Shown here piece after piece: positions 33,919-42,627 of a stretch of 64,000 bases of DNA. A program made the position numbers and the translations under genes. Origin of the DNA: Streptomyces diastatochromogenes (GTDB lineage Bacteria > Actinomycetota > Actinomycetes > Streptomycetales > Streptomycetaceae); the NCBI RefSeq assembly GCF_002242805.1, contig NZ_MCGQ01000015.1, positions 1-64,000 of the forward strand, written 5' to 3'. The notes beneath the pieces are model-generated. The model was not told the origin of the DNA, did no database searches, and saw only the letters and a list, made by a program, of their open reading frames with translations. Every line of letters begins with the position of its first letter. The stretch's first letter is position 1.

Positions 33919-35301
33919 TCAGCTCCCGTTCCCGTAGGCCGCCGCCGCGTCCTTCTCCAGCTTCGCCTGGGCGCCCGCCACGTCCTTCGGGTTCTTCAGG
34001 AAGTCCTGCAGATCCTTCCACTCGCCCTTGCCCGGGGTGCCGCCGAAGGCCTGCGGGGCCTGGTCGGACATGTCGAAGCGGAAGTCGTCGCCGGACGCGA
34101 TCAGCGCCTTGGCGATCTTCTGCTGCACCGGGTTCGGGTAGGCCGAGTCCGGCACGTTCTTGTTCGGCGAGAGGTAGCCGCCCAGCTTGGCCTGGATGGT
34201 CGCCGCGTCCGGGGAGGCCAGGAAGGTGGCCAGCGCCTGCGCCGCCTTGGAGTCCTTCAGGATGACGGCCGCGTCACCGCCGGAGACCACCGGTGCGGAC
34301 GAGCCGACGGCCGGGAACGGGAACACCTTCGCGTCCGTGCCCACCTTCGCCTTGGTGTCACCGATGTTGACCTGCACGAAGTCGCCCTCGTAGACCATCG
34401 CCGCCTTCGGCTGGTCCCCGCCGGTGAAGGTCTGCGTGACGGAGTTCGGGAACTCGGTCTGCAGGGCACCGTCCGCGCCGCCCGCCACATAGTCCTTCTT
34501 GCCCCAGATCTGGGCGAGCGTGGTGAGGGCCTGCTTCACCGAGGGATCGGTCCACTTGATCTTGTGCTGGGCGAGCTGGTCGTACTTCTCGGGCCCGGCC
34601 TGGGACAGATAGACGTTCTCGAACCAGTCCGTCAGCGTCCAGCCGTCGGCGCCGCCCACCGAGAACGGCGTGACACCGGAGTCGTACACCGCCTGCGCGG
34701 TGGTCAGCAGCTCCTGCCAGGTCTTGGGCTCCTTGGCGCCCGCGTTCTCGAAGGCCTTGGCGTTGTACCAGATCAGCGACTTGTTGGCGGCCTTGTAGTA
34801 GACGCCGTACTGCTTGCCGTCGACCTTGCCGATGTCCTGCCAGCCCGGCGAGTAGTTCTTCTGCAGCTCCTTGAGCGCGTCCGCGCCGAGGGGCTTGGCC
34901 CACTTCTTGTCCACGGCCTGCTTGATCGCACCCGGCTGCGGCAGCAGGGCCACGTCCGGCGGCTGACCGCCCGCGATCTTCGAACCGAGGAAGTTGATGA
35001 TCGGGTCCTGGGCGGGCACGAACGTCACCTTCGCGCCCGTGCGCTTCTCGAACTCCGCCAGAACCTTCTTGAAGTTCTTCTGCTCGGTGCCGGTCCAGAC
35101 GGCGGCGACCTCCAGGCTCGCGCCGTTCAGCCTCGGCAGGGTGAGGCCGGAGCCGCTCGCGGTGGCCCCACCGCTCGTGTCGCCGCTGCCCTTCTTGCCG
35201 TCGCCGCTGGAGCAGGCGGTGAGCACGAGGGCTCCCGCGAGCAGTGCGGCGACTGTGGTGACGGCCGTGTTTGTCCGGATGGTGCTGCTGTTGCCACGCA
35301 T
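33919..35301 (-). CDS. sugar-binding lipoprotein of ABC importer
   Basis: A 460-residue extracellular solute-binding protein, family 1. The signal peptide ends in the lipobox LTAC, giving lipidated Cys30, followed by a Ser/Gly linker. The mature part shows family features: FEKRTGAKVTFVPAQD, PPDVALLPQPGAIKQAV, KQYGVYYKAANKSLIWYN and AMVYEGDFVQV. It catches a carbohydrate outside the membrane and hands it to the two permeases. ATG 35301 follows GGGGAAG at short spacing; a GTG one codon earlier is possible. Substrate unknown; no catabolic enzyme or dedicated regulator is adjacent. Confidence 0.93.
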   Translation of the reverse strand: MRGNSSTIRTNTAVTTVAALLAGALVLTACSSGDGKKGSGDTSGGATASGSGLTLPRLNGASLEVAAVWTGTEQKNFKKVLAEFEKRTGAKVTFVPAQDPIINFLGSKIAGGQPPDVALLPQPGAIKQAVDKKWAKPLGADALKELQKNYSPGWQDIGKVDGKQYGVYYKAANKSLIWYNAKAFENAGAKEPKTWQELLTTAQAVYDSGVTPFSVGGADGWTLTDWFENVYLSQAGPEKYDQLAQHKIKWTDPSVKQALTTLAQIWGKKDYVAGGADGALQTEFPNSVTQTFTGGDQPKAAMVYEGDFVQVNIGDTKAKVGTDAKVFPFPAVGSSAPVVSGGDAAVILKDSKAAQALATFLASPDAATIQAKLGGYLSPNKNVPDSAYPNPVQQKIAKALIASGDDFRFDMSDQAPQAFGGTPGKGEWKDLQDFLKNPKDVAGAQAKLEKDAAAAYGNGS

Positions 35302-35466
35302 CACTTCCCCGTTCGTCGTTCTCCGTTGAACGTCAGAACACTGTCCCGTGCGCTCCGGTCTACGCCGGGCCGCACAAGGGGGGCAAGAGCGCCTGCGCCG
35401 TCCGGCGGTTCATCGTGACCGGCTCGTGATCAGGGGAGTATGCGTACCGATGCCGACTGGTCCCGG

Positions 35467-38400
35467 TCAGAGGAGCGAGGGCACCTCCGCCGCGGCGACC
35501 TCCCGGGCCGCCCGCTCCACCGCGCTCGCCAGCAGGGCCAGGTCGGTGGGGCCGTTGCCCAGTTCGCGCACGGGACGGCGGGTCGGCGGATCGCCCATGC
35601 GCTGCCACTCCAGCGGGACGACCGTCGGCCGCTGGGTCGCGGTGCGCGGGATGCGGCCCGTCACCCGGCCGCCCTGGAAGCCGACGGTCCGCCCGTCCGC
35701 GAACGTCAGCCTGCCCCGCCCCGGTGCCGGCTCCTCCGGCCCGGCCGCCGGCGCGTCCAGCACGACCCGCAGGGTGGCCTGCCGTGCCGGTTCCGTCTCC
35801 GCCGTACGACCGCCCGTCGCGGCCGCGGCCACCAGGTGCACGCCGAGCCGCTCGCCCTCCCTGGCCACCGCCTCCAGGGCCCGCATCACCGACCCGGCGG
35901 CGGGCCGGCCCGGCGAGCCGAGCGCGGGGGAGACCAGCGCGTCCAGGTCGTCGACGACCACGACGAGCCGGGGCAGCGGCGGCGCGGCCTCGGTGCGCTG
36001 CCGTGCGGCGCCGGGCCGCAGCCGCAGCGTGGAGCTGGGCGGCGCCTCTATGTCCCCGGCCCCGGAAGGCGCCGGGCGCCCGCCCGGGGTGCGCTGCGCG
36101 ACGATCCGGCCGGACACCTCACGCCCCGCGTGCCACCCGGCGAAGTCCGTCCGCCCCAGCAACTCCGCGCGCCGCTTCAGCTCGGCGCTCAGCGACTGCG
36201 CGAACTCCCGCATGCGGACCGGGTCGTTGGCGATGAGGTGGGTCGTCACATGGGGTATGTCCGTGCAGACCCGCAGTCCCTCGCCGCGCCCCGCGCCCGT
36301 GCCGACGCCGTCCCGGCCGTCGATCAGCACCATGCCGAGCCGGTCGGGCCGCTCGGCGGCGGCCAGCGAGGCGACCACGGCCCGCAGCAGCTCGGTACGG
36401 CCACTGCCGGCCGGCCCCTCGATCAGCAGATGCGGCCCGTCGGCCACCAGGTCGGCGGCGAGCGGGCCGCGCGGCCCGGCGCCGAGCACCGCCCGGGCCC
36501 GGCCGCCCAGCGACTCCGTGTCGTCGGCCGCGTCCGCCCAGCGCGCCATCAGCGAGGCGGGCGTGGCCCGGGCCAGGCCCAGCTCGTCCAGCAGCCGCGC
36601 CGACTGCGGCAGCGGTACGGCCACGCGCGCGTGCCGCTCGCCGACGGGGCCGTCGGGCCTGAGCGGCGCCAGCGCCCGCGCGAACCGCTCCGCCCAGGCG
36701 GCGGAGACGGCGTCGACGGTGCCGACGGCACCCGGGCCGACGGGTCCGGTCGGTGCGACGCGCATCAGGTGCAGCGCGCCGGCGACATCACCGCTGAGCA
36801 GGGCCACGGCCCCGCAGTGCCGGAAGGTGGGCGTGACCGCGCAGGCCTCCTCGTACGTCTGCGCCACGGGCGAGGCGGGGGTGGCGGCCGCGGTCTCGGC
36901 GAGGCAGACCACATGGATCCCGGCCCGCGGACCGGCCACGGCCAGCCGCGCCAGGGCTTCCTGCAGCGAGGCGCCGCCGGGGTCCCCGTCCACGACGACG
37001 ACGGTGAACGGGCCCGGGAAGCCACCGAATCCGTCCAGCTCGGTGCCTTCCCGGGCCCAGGAGGGGCGGCGGGCGGGGGTGGCCGTCACCGGTGCCGTCC
37101 CCGCTGCTGCGGGCGAGGCCTGTCCGGCGAGGTCGGTGGACGGGTCGCCCACGGTCCGGGGCGCAGGGACGGCGCCTGCCGCCGAGGCCGGCTGGGCCGC
37201 GCCTCGGCCCGTCGCCGCGAACTCCTCCACCCGGCGCAGGAGTTCCTCCGTGCGGGCCGCCGCCTGTTCGCGGTCGTAGGCCAGCAGCAGACGGCAGTCC
37301 TGGCCGTGGCCCGGGCGGACGTGCGGCAGCCAGCCCAGCCAGGACCACTCGGCCGTCCGCTCCTCCACCGGGCGGCTGCGGTCCGCGCTGATCAGGACGA
37401 CTTCCAGCAGGTCGGGGGAGTGCAGCACGGCCAGCTGGGCCAGCACCGCGCGGGCCAGCCCGGACAGCCGGGGGCGCGGACCTGCCAGGCCCAGCGCGCC
37501 CGCCTCCCGCAGGGCGGCGGTCACCGGTACGGCGGGCAGCACGCCCGAGCCGTCCGGTGCGCTCCGGTCGCCCGTGCCGAGCCGCACGGTCAGTGCCTCG
37601 GGGTGTCCCGGCCCCCGCTCCCACAGCCGGGGTCCGGGACCCAGGGCCGTCAGCAGCAGTGCGGCGGGGTCCGGCCAGGTCTCCGGCACCTGCGGGACAT
37701 CGGCCTCCGGCACACCGCCCGCACCGGTCTCAGCGGCGCCGTACGCCTCCGGCCGGGCCGTCTGCTGTTCCCCGCGCCCACCGGCCAGCCGCCGCGCCCA
37801 GGCACCGATCCCGCCCCGGCGGCGGCCGCCCTGCGGGGCGTCGGTGCCCCGGAGGGGAGTGTCCTTGCGGCCGCGGCCGTCTCCCGCGTCGGTGCCGGAA
37901 GAGGCACTGTCCGACGCCGGGCCGGGGGCCGTCGTATCGGCGTATGCGGCCCCGCTCAGGCCCCCCGGGCCGCCGACTCCGTACTGCCCCGCGTGTGTGT
38001 CCCCACCACGGGACGTCGAACCGGGCATGCCGGGTGCGGCGGCTTCGGCGCCCGGCCCGCCGGCCCCGGAGCGGCCCGCGGCCGTGCTCCCGGTGGCCGA
38101 GCCGGGCATCCCGGGTGCCGGGCGTTCGCCGCCCGGTCCGCCCGCCCCGAAGCCACCCCCGTCGGCGGCGGCCTTACCGGAAGCCGAGCCCGGCCCTCCC
38201 GCGCCTCCGCCATGCGTCTCGATCCTCGGCGCCCCGGCCTGACCCGGTACCGCCGTCTGTTCGCCGCGCCGGTGCTCCTGAGCCCCCGCGCCTCCGCCCG
38301 GGGCACCCCAGCTCGCCGTGCCGTACGCGTGATGGGTCGGTCCTGAAGGACCGGCGGCAGCCGGGCCCGAGACGGGCTCCACGCGCGCGTGCCCGGCAGT

Positions 38401-39111
38401 GCCCGCAGTCCCCGGACCACCGCCCTCGCCCGCCGCCCCCAGCGCGAACCGCACGCACCCTTCCCCGTCAGGCACCGTCCGTACCCGCGCCCCGGGGCCC
38501 GCGGACGGGGTGACCCGCAGGGCGGACTCGCCGATCCTCAGCAGGGCCCCCGGAGGGAACCGCACCGGGCGGTCGCTCACGCGGGTGCCGTCCAGGGCCG
38601 TGCCGTTGGTGGAGCCGAGGTCGGCCACCGAGACGCGGCCGTCGGCGGCGACCGTGACCGCGCAGTGCAGCCGGGACACGTCCGGGTCGTCCAGCGGGAC
38701 GTCGGCGTCGGCGGAGCGGCCGACCGTGATCCGGCCGCCGTGCAGGAGATGGACCCCGCCCGCGTCCGGGCCCGCGACCACGTGCAACTGGGTCGGCGCG
38801 TCGTCCAGCTCGGGATGCGGCTCGGGGGCCGCCGGGGCGCCCAGGGACAGCACGGCGCCGTCGACCAGGGGCGGCTCGCCGAGGGTGCAGCGGCGCGGGT
38901 CCAGCCGCTCCGCGCCCGCGTACAGGACCACCGAGGCGCTGCCCGTGTCCCGGCCCGTGCCGCCGTCTCCGGTGACCACCGTGGCCAGGGCCGACGCCAC
39001 CGCGGCCAGGTCCGTGCCCGCGGGCGCCGTCACCAGCACGTCGCGGCTCGCGGCGCGGCCCCGCTGCGGGGACGGGCCCAGCGGGTCTACGACGGTCAGC
39101 CGGATCTGCAT
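35467..39111 (-). CDS. FHA-domain FtsK/SpoIIIE-like ATPase
   Basis: A 1214-residue protein. Residues 1-100 may form a ubiquitin-like fold. An FHA domain (about 107-190; GRITVGRSADADV, SRLHCAV, LGSTNGT) should bind phosphothreonine. A Gly/Pro/Ala-rich linker of about 250 residues follows, then an FtsK/EccC-like ATPase half. Walker A is GPAGSGRTELLR (about 898) and Walker B VVVVDDLDALV (about 1055). An earlier module around FTVVVVDGDPGG may be a degenerate second ATPase. No membrane helix is seen. ATG 39111 has AAGGGA upstream. Opposite two Ser/Thr kinases, one of which may create its FHA ligand. Role in secretion or DNA movement unproven. Confidence 0.88.
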   Translation of the reverse strand: MQIRLTVVDPLGPSPQRGRAASRDVLVTAPAGTDLAAVASALATVVTGDGGTGRDTGSASVVLYAGAERLDPRRCTLGEPPLVDGAVLSLGAPAAPEPHPELDDAPTQLHVVAGPDAGGVHLLHGGRITVGRSADADVPLDDPDVSRLHCAVTVAADGRVSVADLGSTNGTALDGTRVSDRPVRFPPGALLRIGESALRVTPSAGPGARVRTVPDGEGCVRFALGAAGEGGGPGTAGTAGHARVEPVSGPAAAGPSGPTHHAYGTASWGAPGGGAGAQEHRRGEQTAVPGQAGAPRIETHGGGAGGPGSASGKAAADGGGFGAGGPGGERPAPGMPGSATGSTAAGRSGAGGPGAEAAAPGMPGSTSRGGDTHAGQYGVGGPGGLSGAAYADTTAPGPASDSASSGTDAGDGRGRKDTPLRGTDAPQGGRRRGGIGAWARRLAGGRGEQQTARPEAYGAAETGAGGVPEADVPQVPETWPDPAALLLTALGPGPRLWERGPGHPEALTVRLGTGDRSAPDGSGVLPAVPVTAALREAGALGLAGPRPRLSGLARAVLAQLAVLHSPDLLEVVLISADRSRPVEERTAEWSWLGWLPHVRPGHGQDCRLLLAYDREQAAARTEELLRRVEEFAATGRGAAQPASAAGAVPAPRTVGDPSTDLAGQASPAAAGTAPVTATPARRPSWAREGTELDGFGGFPGPFTVVVVDGDPGGASLQEALARLAVAGPRAGIHVVCLAETAAATPASPVAQTYEEACAVTPTFRHCGAVALLSGDVAGALHLMRVAPTGPVGPGAVGTVDAVSAAWAERFARALAPLRPDGPVGERHARVAVPLPQSARLLDELGLARATPASLMARWADAADDTESLGGRARAVLGAGPRGPLAADLVADGPHLLIEGPAGSGRTELLRAVVASLAAAERPDRLGMVLIDGRDGVGTGAGRGEGLRVCTDIPHVTTHLIANDPVRMREFAQSLSAELKRRAELLGRTDFAGWHAGREVSGRIVAQRTPGGRPAPSGAGDIEAPPSSTLRLRPGAARQRTEAAPPLPRLVVVVDDLDALVSPALGSPGRPAAGSVMRALEAVAREGERLGVHLVAAAATGGRTAETEPARQATLRVVLDAPAAGPEEPAPGRGRLTFADGRTVGFQGGRVTGRIPRTATQRPTVVPLEWQRMGDPPTRRPVRELGNGPTDLALLASAVERAAREVAAAEVPSLL

Positions 39112-39456
39112 CGGCGCAGGGGTCCCTTCTGCCCGGGCGCGGACATCCCCCACCCCCGCACGAGCACGTCGGCCAGTACTGCACGCATCCTCGCACCTGT
39201 CACTGACAACGCGCCCGCGGCCCGGTGCCAAGTGATCTTGATTGGTCAGCTCTGCCCCCAAAAGTGCCTGACCGGTAATGCATGGGTGATCAGTTGAGAT
39301 CGGTCACGTCCGACACTGGGCAACCAGGAGACCGAGGCGAGCGTCTTTCCTTCGAACATCGACGGGAACGCTTACGTAGTGCCCAGGGGGGCGGCACTAC
39401 AGTGGGCCGGAACAGAAACCGGAACACAGGCGAACAGACAGCAGGGAGCGCGGAAC
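39112..39456. other. 345-base divergent promoter region (FHA-ATPase / kinase 1)
   Basis: No gene fits here. It contains an inverted repeat GGTCAG (39244-39249)/CTGACC (39268-39273), an AT-richer stretch at 39225-39310 likely to hold promoters, and a second inverted repeat at 39376-39400 close to the kinase gene. The kinase leader is therefore long. Confidence 0.5.
39376..39400. promoter_or_regulatory. inverted repeat upstream of kinase 1
   Basis: GTAGTGCC (39376-39383) and GGCACTAC (39393-39400) form a perfect 8-bp inverted repeat that overlaps a -10-like box TACAGT (39398-39403), 54 bases before the start codon. It could be an operator or a leader hairpin. Confidence 0.45.
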
Positions 39457-41154
39457 GTGCGGCCAGTCGGCAGCAAGTACCTGCTCGAGGAGCCGCTCGG
39501 ACGCGGCGCCACGGGCACCGTCTGGCGTGCCCGCCAGCGCGAGACCGCGGGTGCCGAGGCGGCCGTGGCAGGCCAGCCCGGCGAGACGGTCGCGATCAAG
39601 GTCCTCAAGGAGGAGCTGGCGAGCGATCCGGACATCGTGATGCGGTTCCTGCGCGAACGCTCCGTCCTGCTCCGGCTCACCCACCCCAACATCGTCCGGG
39701 TCCGCGACCTGGTCGTCGAGGGCGATCTGCTGGCCCTGGTCATGGACCTCGTCGACGGCCCCGACCTGCACCGCTACCTGCGCGAGAACGGCCCCCTCAC
39801 GCCGGTCGCCGCCGCGCTGATGACCGCGCAGATCGCCGACGCCCTCGCCGCGAGCCACACCGACGGCGTCGTCCACCGCGACCTGAAGCCCGCCAACGTG
39901 CTGCTCCAGCAGTACGACGGCCAGATGCACCCGATGCTGACCGACTTCGGCATCGCCCGTCTGGCCGACTCCCCGGGCCTGACCCGTACCCACGAGTTCG
40001 TCGGCACGCCCGCGTACATCGCGCCGGAGTCCGCCGAGGGCCGCCCGCAGACCTCCGCCGTCGACATCTACGGCGCCGGCATCCTGCTGTACGAACTGGT
40101 CACCGGCCGCCCGCCGTTCTCCGGTGCCACCGCCCTGGAGGTGCTCCACCAGCACCTGAGCGCCGAGCCGCGCCGCCCCTCCACCGTCCCGGACCCGCTG
40201 TGGACGGTGATAGAGCGCTGTCTGCGCAAGAACCCCGAGCAGCGTCCCAGCGCCGAGAACCTCGCGCGCGGGCTGCGAGTCGTGGCCGAAGGCGTCGGTG
40301 TGCACGCGAACGCCGCTCAGATCGCCGCCGCCGAGGGCGTCGCCGCCCTGCTGGCCCCCGACCCGGCCCCGGCCGCCGTCCCGGGCGTACCCGGCGCCGC
40401 CGACCCCACCCAGGTGCTGCCGACAAACGCACCGCAGGGGGCGTACGGCCAGCACGATCCCAATGCGGCGACCAGCTTCCTGCCGCACACGGGTGGCCCC
40501 GTCGGCGCGGCCGACCCCACCGCCGTGCTGCCGAACACCGGTGCGGCCGACCCGACGGCTGTCATGCCGTCGATGCCCCCGGGCCAGCCGGGCCAGCAGC
40601 CCGAGCAGCCGCACCCCTGGCAGACCCAGCTGCGCGCCGCCCGGGACCGCAACGAGCAGACGCAGGTCCAGTACCTCGACCCCGACGAGGACCCGCTGCG
40701 CCGCCGCCCCCAGCGGCAGGCCGCCCGGCCGCAGCAGCAGCCGCGCCAGGCCCCGCAGGCGCGCCCGCAGCAGCCGCAGCCGCGCGGCCGGCAGCAGCAG
40801 CCGCACGCCGGGTACGGCTATCCGCAGCAGCAGCCCCAGCAGTACGCCCCGCCGCAGCAGCCCCAGCAGCGGTACGCGCCCCCGGCCCCGGAGCCGCAGC
40901 GGCCCGCGCGCGAGCCCCGGCCGGCGCGGCAGCGCAGCGCCAACCCGATGAAGATCCCCGGACTCGGCTGCCTGAAGGGCTGCCTGTTCACGATCGTCAT
41001 CCTGGTCGTCGCCAGCTGGCTGATCTGGGAACTGACCCCGCTGCACACCTGGGTCGGCCAGGGCAGGGGCTACTGGCACGAGGTGCGCCACTTCGCCGGG
41101 CAGGTGGGCCACTGGGTCAAGGAGCTGGGCTCGTCCTCCGGCAGCGGCAACTGA
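39457..41154 (+). CDS. membrane-anchored Ser/Thr protein kinase (PknB-type kinase domain)
   Basis: A 565-residue Hanks-type kinase. Residues 6-270 hold the catalytic domain: P-loop GRGATGTVW, VAIKVL lysine, HRDLKPANVLL, DFGIARL and the GTPAYIAPE activation segment end. A long Pro/Gln-rich linker (about 290-500, many QQPQ and RPQQ repeats) leads to one transmembrane helix (FTIVILVVASWLIW, about 507-525) and a short outside tail of about 40 residues. No PASTA sensor is present. The start is GTG 39457 with GGGAG upstream. Kinase 2 follows 111 bases later. Likely targets include partners of the divergent FHA ATPase; this is inference. Confidence 0.93.
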   Translation: MRPVGSKYLLEEPLGRGATGTVWRARQRETAGAEAAVAGQPGETVAIKVLKEELASDPDIVMRFLRERSVLLRLTHPNIVRVRDLVVEGDLLALVMDLVDGPDLHRYLRENGPLTPVAAALMTAQIADALAASHTDGVVHRDLKPANVLLQQYDGQMHPMLTDFGIARLADSPGLTRTHEFVGTPAYIAPESAEGRPQTSAVDIYGAGILLYELVTGRPPFSGATALEVLHQHLSAEPRRPSTVPDPLWTVIERCLRKNPEQRPSAENLARGLRVVAEGVGVHANAAQIAAAEGVAALLAPDPAPAAVPGVPGAADPTQVLPTNAPQGAYGQHDPNAATSFLPHTGGPVGAADPTAVLPNTGAADPTAVMPSMPPGQPGQQPEQPHPWQTQLRAARDRNEQTQVQYLDPDEDPLRRRPQRQAARPQQQPRQAPQARPQQPQPRGRQQQPHAGYGYPQQQPQQYAPPQQPQQRYAPPAPEPQRPAREPRPARQRSANPMKIPGLGCLKGCLFTIVILVVASWLIWELTPLHTWVGQGRGYWHEVRHFAGQVGHWVKELGSSSGSGN

Positions 41155-41223
41155 TCGCTGGTTTGGGGACTTGTCGACATCTGGCGGGTGATTTCCGTCT
41201 CCGCGGTGAAGGTTGGCTCGTTC

Positions 41224-41252
41224 GACGCGTAGTTTTAGCGACAACACGCGTC
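41224..41252. promoter_or_regulatory. inverted repeat before kinase 2
   Basis: GACGCGT (41224-41230) and ACGCGTC (41246-41252) form a perfect 7-bp inverted repeat with a 15-base spacer, ending 13 bases before the TTG start. It could be an operator or a weak leader hairpin. Confidence 0.35.
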
Positions 41253-41265
41253 AGTAGGAGCAGTC

Positions 41266-42498
41266 TTGGCACGGAAGATCGGCAGCCGGTACACCGCCAA
41301 CCAGATCCTGGGACGGGGCAGCGCCGGCACGGTGTGGCTGGGCGAGGGGCCCGAGGGTCCCGTCGCCATCAAGCTGCTGCGTGAGGACCTCGCGTCCGAC
41401 CAGGAGCTGGTCTCGCGCTTCGTCCAGGAGCGCACCGCACTGCTCGGCCTGGAGCACCCGCACATCGTCACCGTGCGCGACCTCGTGGTCGACGGCAACG
41501 ACCTGGCGCTCGTCATGGACCTGGTGCGCGGCACCGATCTGCGCACCCGCCTGGAGCGGGAGCGGCGGCTCGCCCCCGAGGCGGCCGTGGCGATCGTCGC
41601 GGACATCGCCGACGGGCTCGCGGCGGCCCACGCGTCCGGGGTCGTGCACCGGGACGTCAAGCCCGAGAACGTCCTGCTGGACATGCAGGGTCCGCTCGGC
41701 CCGGGCGGCGCGCACCCCGCCCTGCTGACCGACTTCGGTGTGGCGAAGCTGATCGACTCACCGAAGCGGACCCGGGCCACGAAGATCATCGGCACACCGG
41801 ACTACCTGGCCCCGGAGATCGTCGAGGGCCTGCCGCCGCGCGCCTCGGTCGACATCTACGCCCTGGCGACGGTGCTCTACGAACTGCTGGCCGGCTTCAC
41901 CCCCTTCGGAGGCGGGCACCCGGGGGCGGTGCTGCGCCGCCACGTGACGGAGACGGTCGTACCGCTGCCGGGGATCCCCGACGAGCTGTGGCAGCTGATC
42001 GTGCAGTGCCTCGCGAAGGCGCCGGCGTCGCGGCTGCGGGCCTCCGAGCTGGCGTCGCGGCTGCGGGAGCAGCTGCCGATGCTGGCCGGGATGCCGCCGC
42101 TGGACGTGGACGAGCCGGACGGCCTCTCCGAGGAGGAGGCGGAGGAAGCTCCTGCGGCACCGGCCGGCTCCGGTGAGCCCGTACGGCGGCGGGGAGCGGT
42201 CTCCCTCGTCCCCGGAGCCAAGCCGGACTCCAACCGGGACACGCATACGTCGATGAGGGTGCCGGGCGCTGATGAGCTGGCCGGGGGTGCCCACGGGACG
42301 GCGCGGGCGCCTCGCGCGCCCGGGGTGCCGAGGCCGGGGTCGGCACGGCACCGGGCGGCACTGCGGCGGCGCCGGATCACGCTGGGCGTGGCCGGGGTGA
42401 CCGTGGCGGCTGTCGTGGGCGTCGGCGCATGGCTGGCGTCCGGCTCCGGCGACGACGACCAGCCGACCCGGCCCGCCCACAGCACGTCGGCCCCCTGA
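41266..42498 (+). CDS. membrane-anchored Ser/Thr protein kinase
   Basis: A 410-residue kinase closely related to its neighbour. Catalytic motifs are GRGSAGTVW, VAIKLL, HRDVKPENVLL, DFGVAKL and GTPDYLAPE. An acidic stretch (DGLSEEEAEEAP) and a basic linker precede one C-terminal helix (about residues 369-388), leaving about 18 residues outside, so there is no sensor domain. The start is TTG 41266, supported by AGGAG at 6-base spacing and by alignment of ARKIGSRYTANQIL with kinase 1. Together with kinase 1 and the FHA ATPase it forms a probable phosphosignalling group; an ancient duplication is likely. Confidence 0.93.
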   Translation: MARKIGSRYTANQILGRGSAGTVWLGEGPEGPVAIKLLREDLASDQELVSRFVQERTALLGLEHPHIVTVRDLVVDGNDLALVMDLVRGTDLRTRLERERRLAPEAAVAIVADIADGLAAAHASGVVHRDVKPENVLLDMQGPLGPGGAHPALLTDFGVAKLIDSPKRTRATKIIGTPDYLAPEIVEGLPPRASVDIYALATVLYELLAGFTPFGGGHPGAVLRRHVTETVVPLPGIPDELWQLIVQCLAKAPASRLRASELASRLREQLPMLAGMPPLDVDEPDGLSEEEAEEAPAAPAGSGEPVRRRGAVSLVPGAKPDSNRDTHTSMRVPGADELAGGAHGTARAPRAPGVPRPGSARHRAALRRRRITLGVAGVTVAAVVGVGAWLASGSGDDDQPTRPAHSTSAP

Positions 42499-42615
42499 GC
42501 GCCCAGGGGGCTCCGCTCCCTGGCCCCCGCTCGCACGGAGGATCCCCATCCCGACTTGGTAGATCGAGAAGCGGTCCTCCCCACGCACCCTGCCCTGGCC
42601 GCTCGGCGGAGCCGT

Positions 42616-42621
42616 TACGCT
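42616..42621 (+). promoter_or_regulatory. -10 box of probable leaderless prfB
   Basis: TACGCT followed by GGAGGC and then GTG 42628. The ribosome-site-like GGAGG is only one base from the start codon, too close for normal use, so a transcript starting at the GTG is likely. Confidence 0.45.
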
Positions 42622-42627
42622 GGAGGC

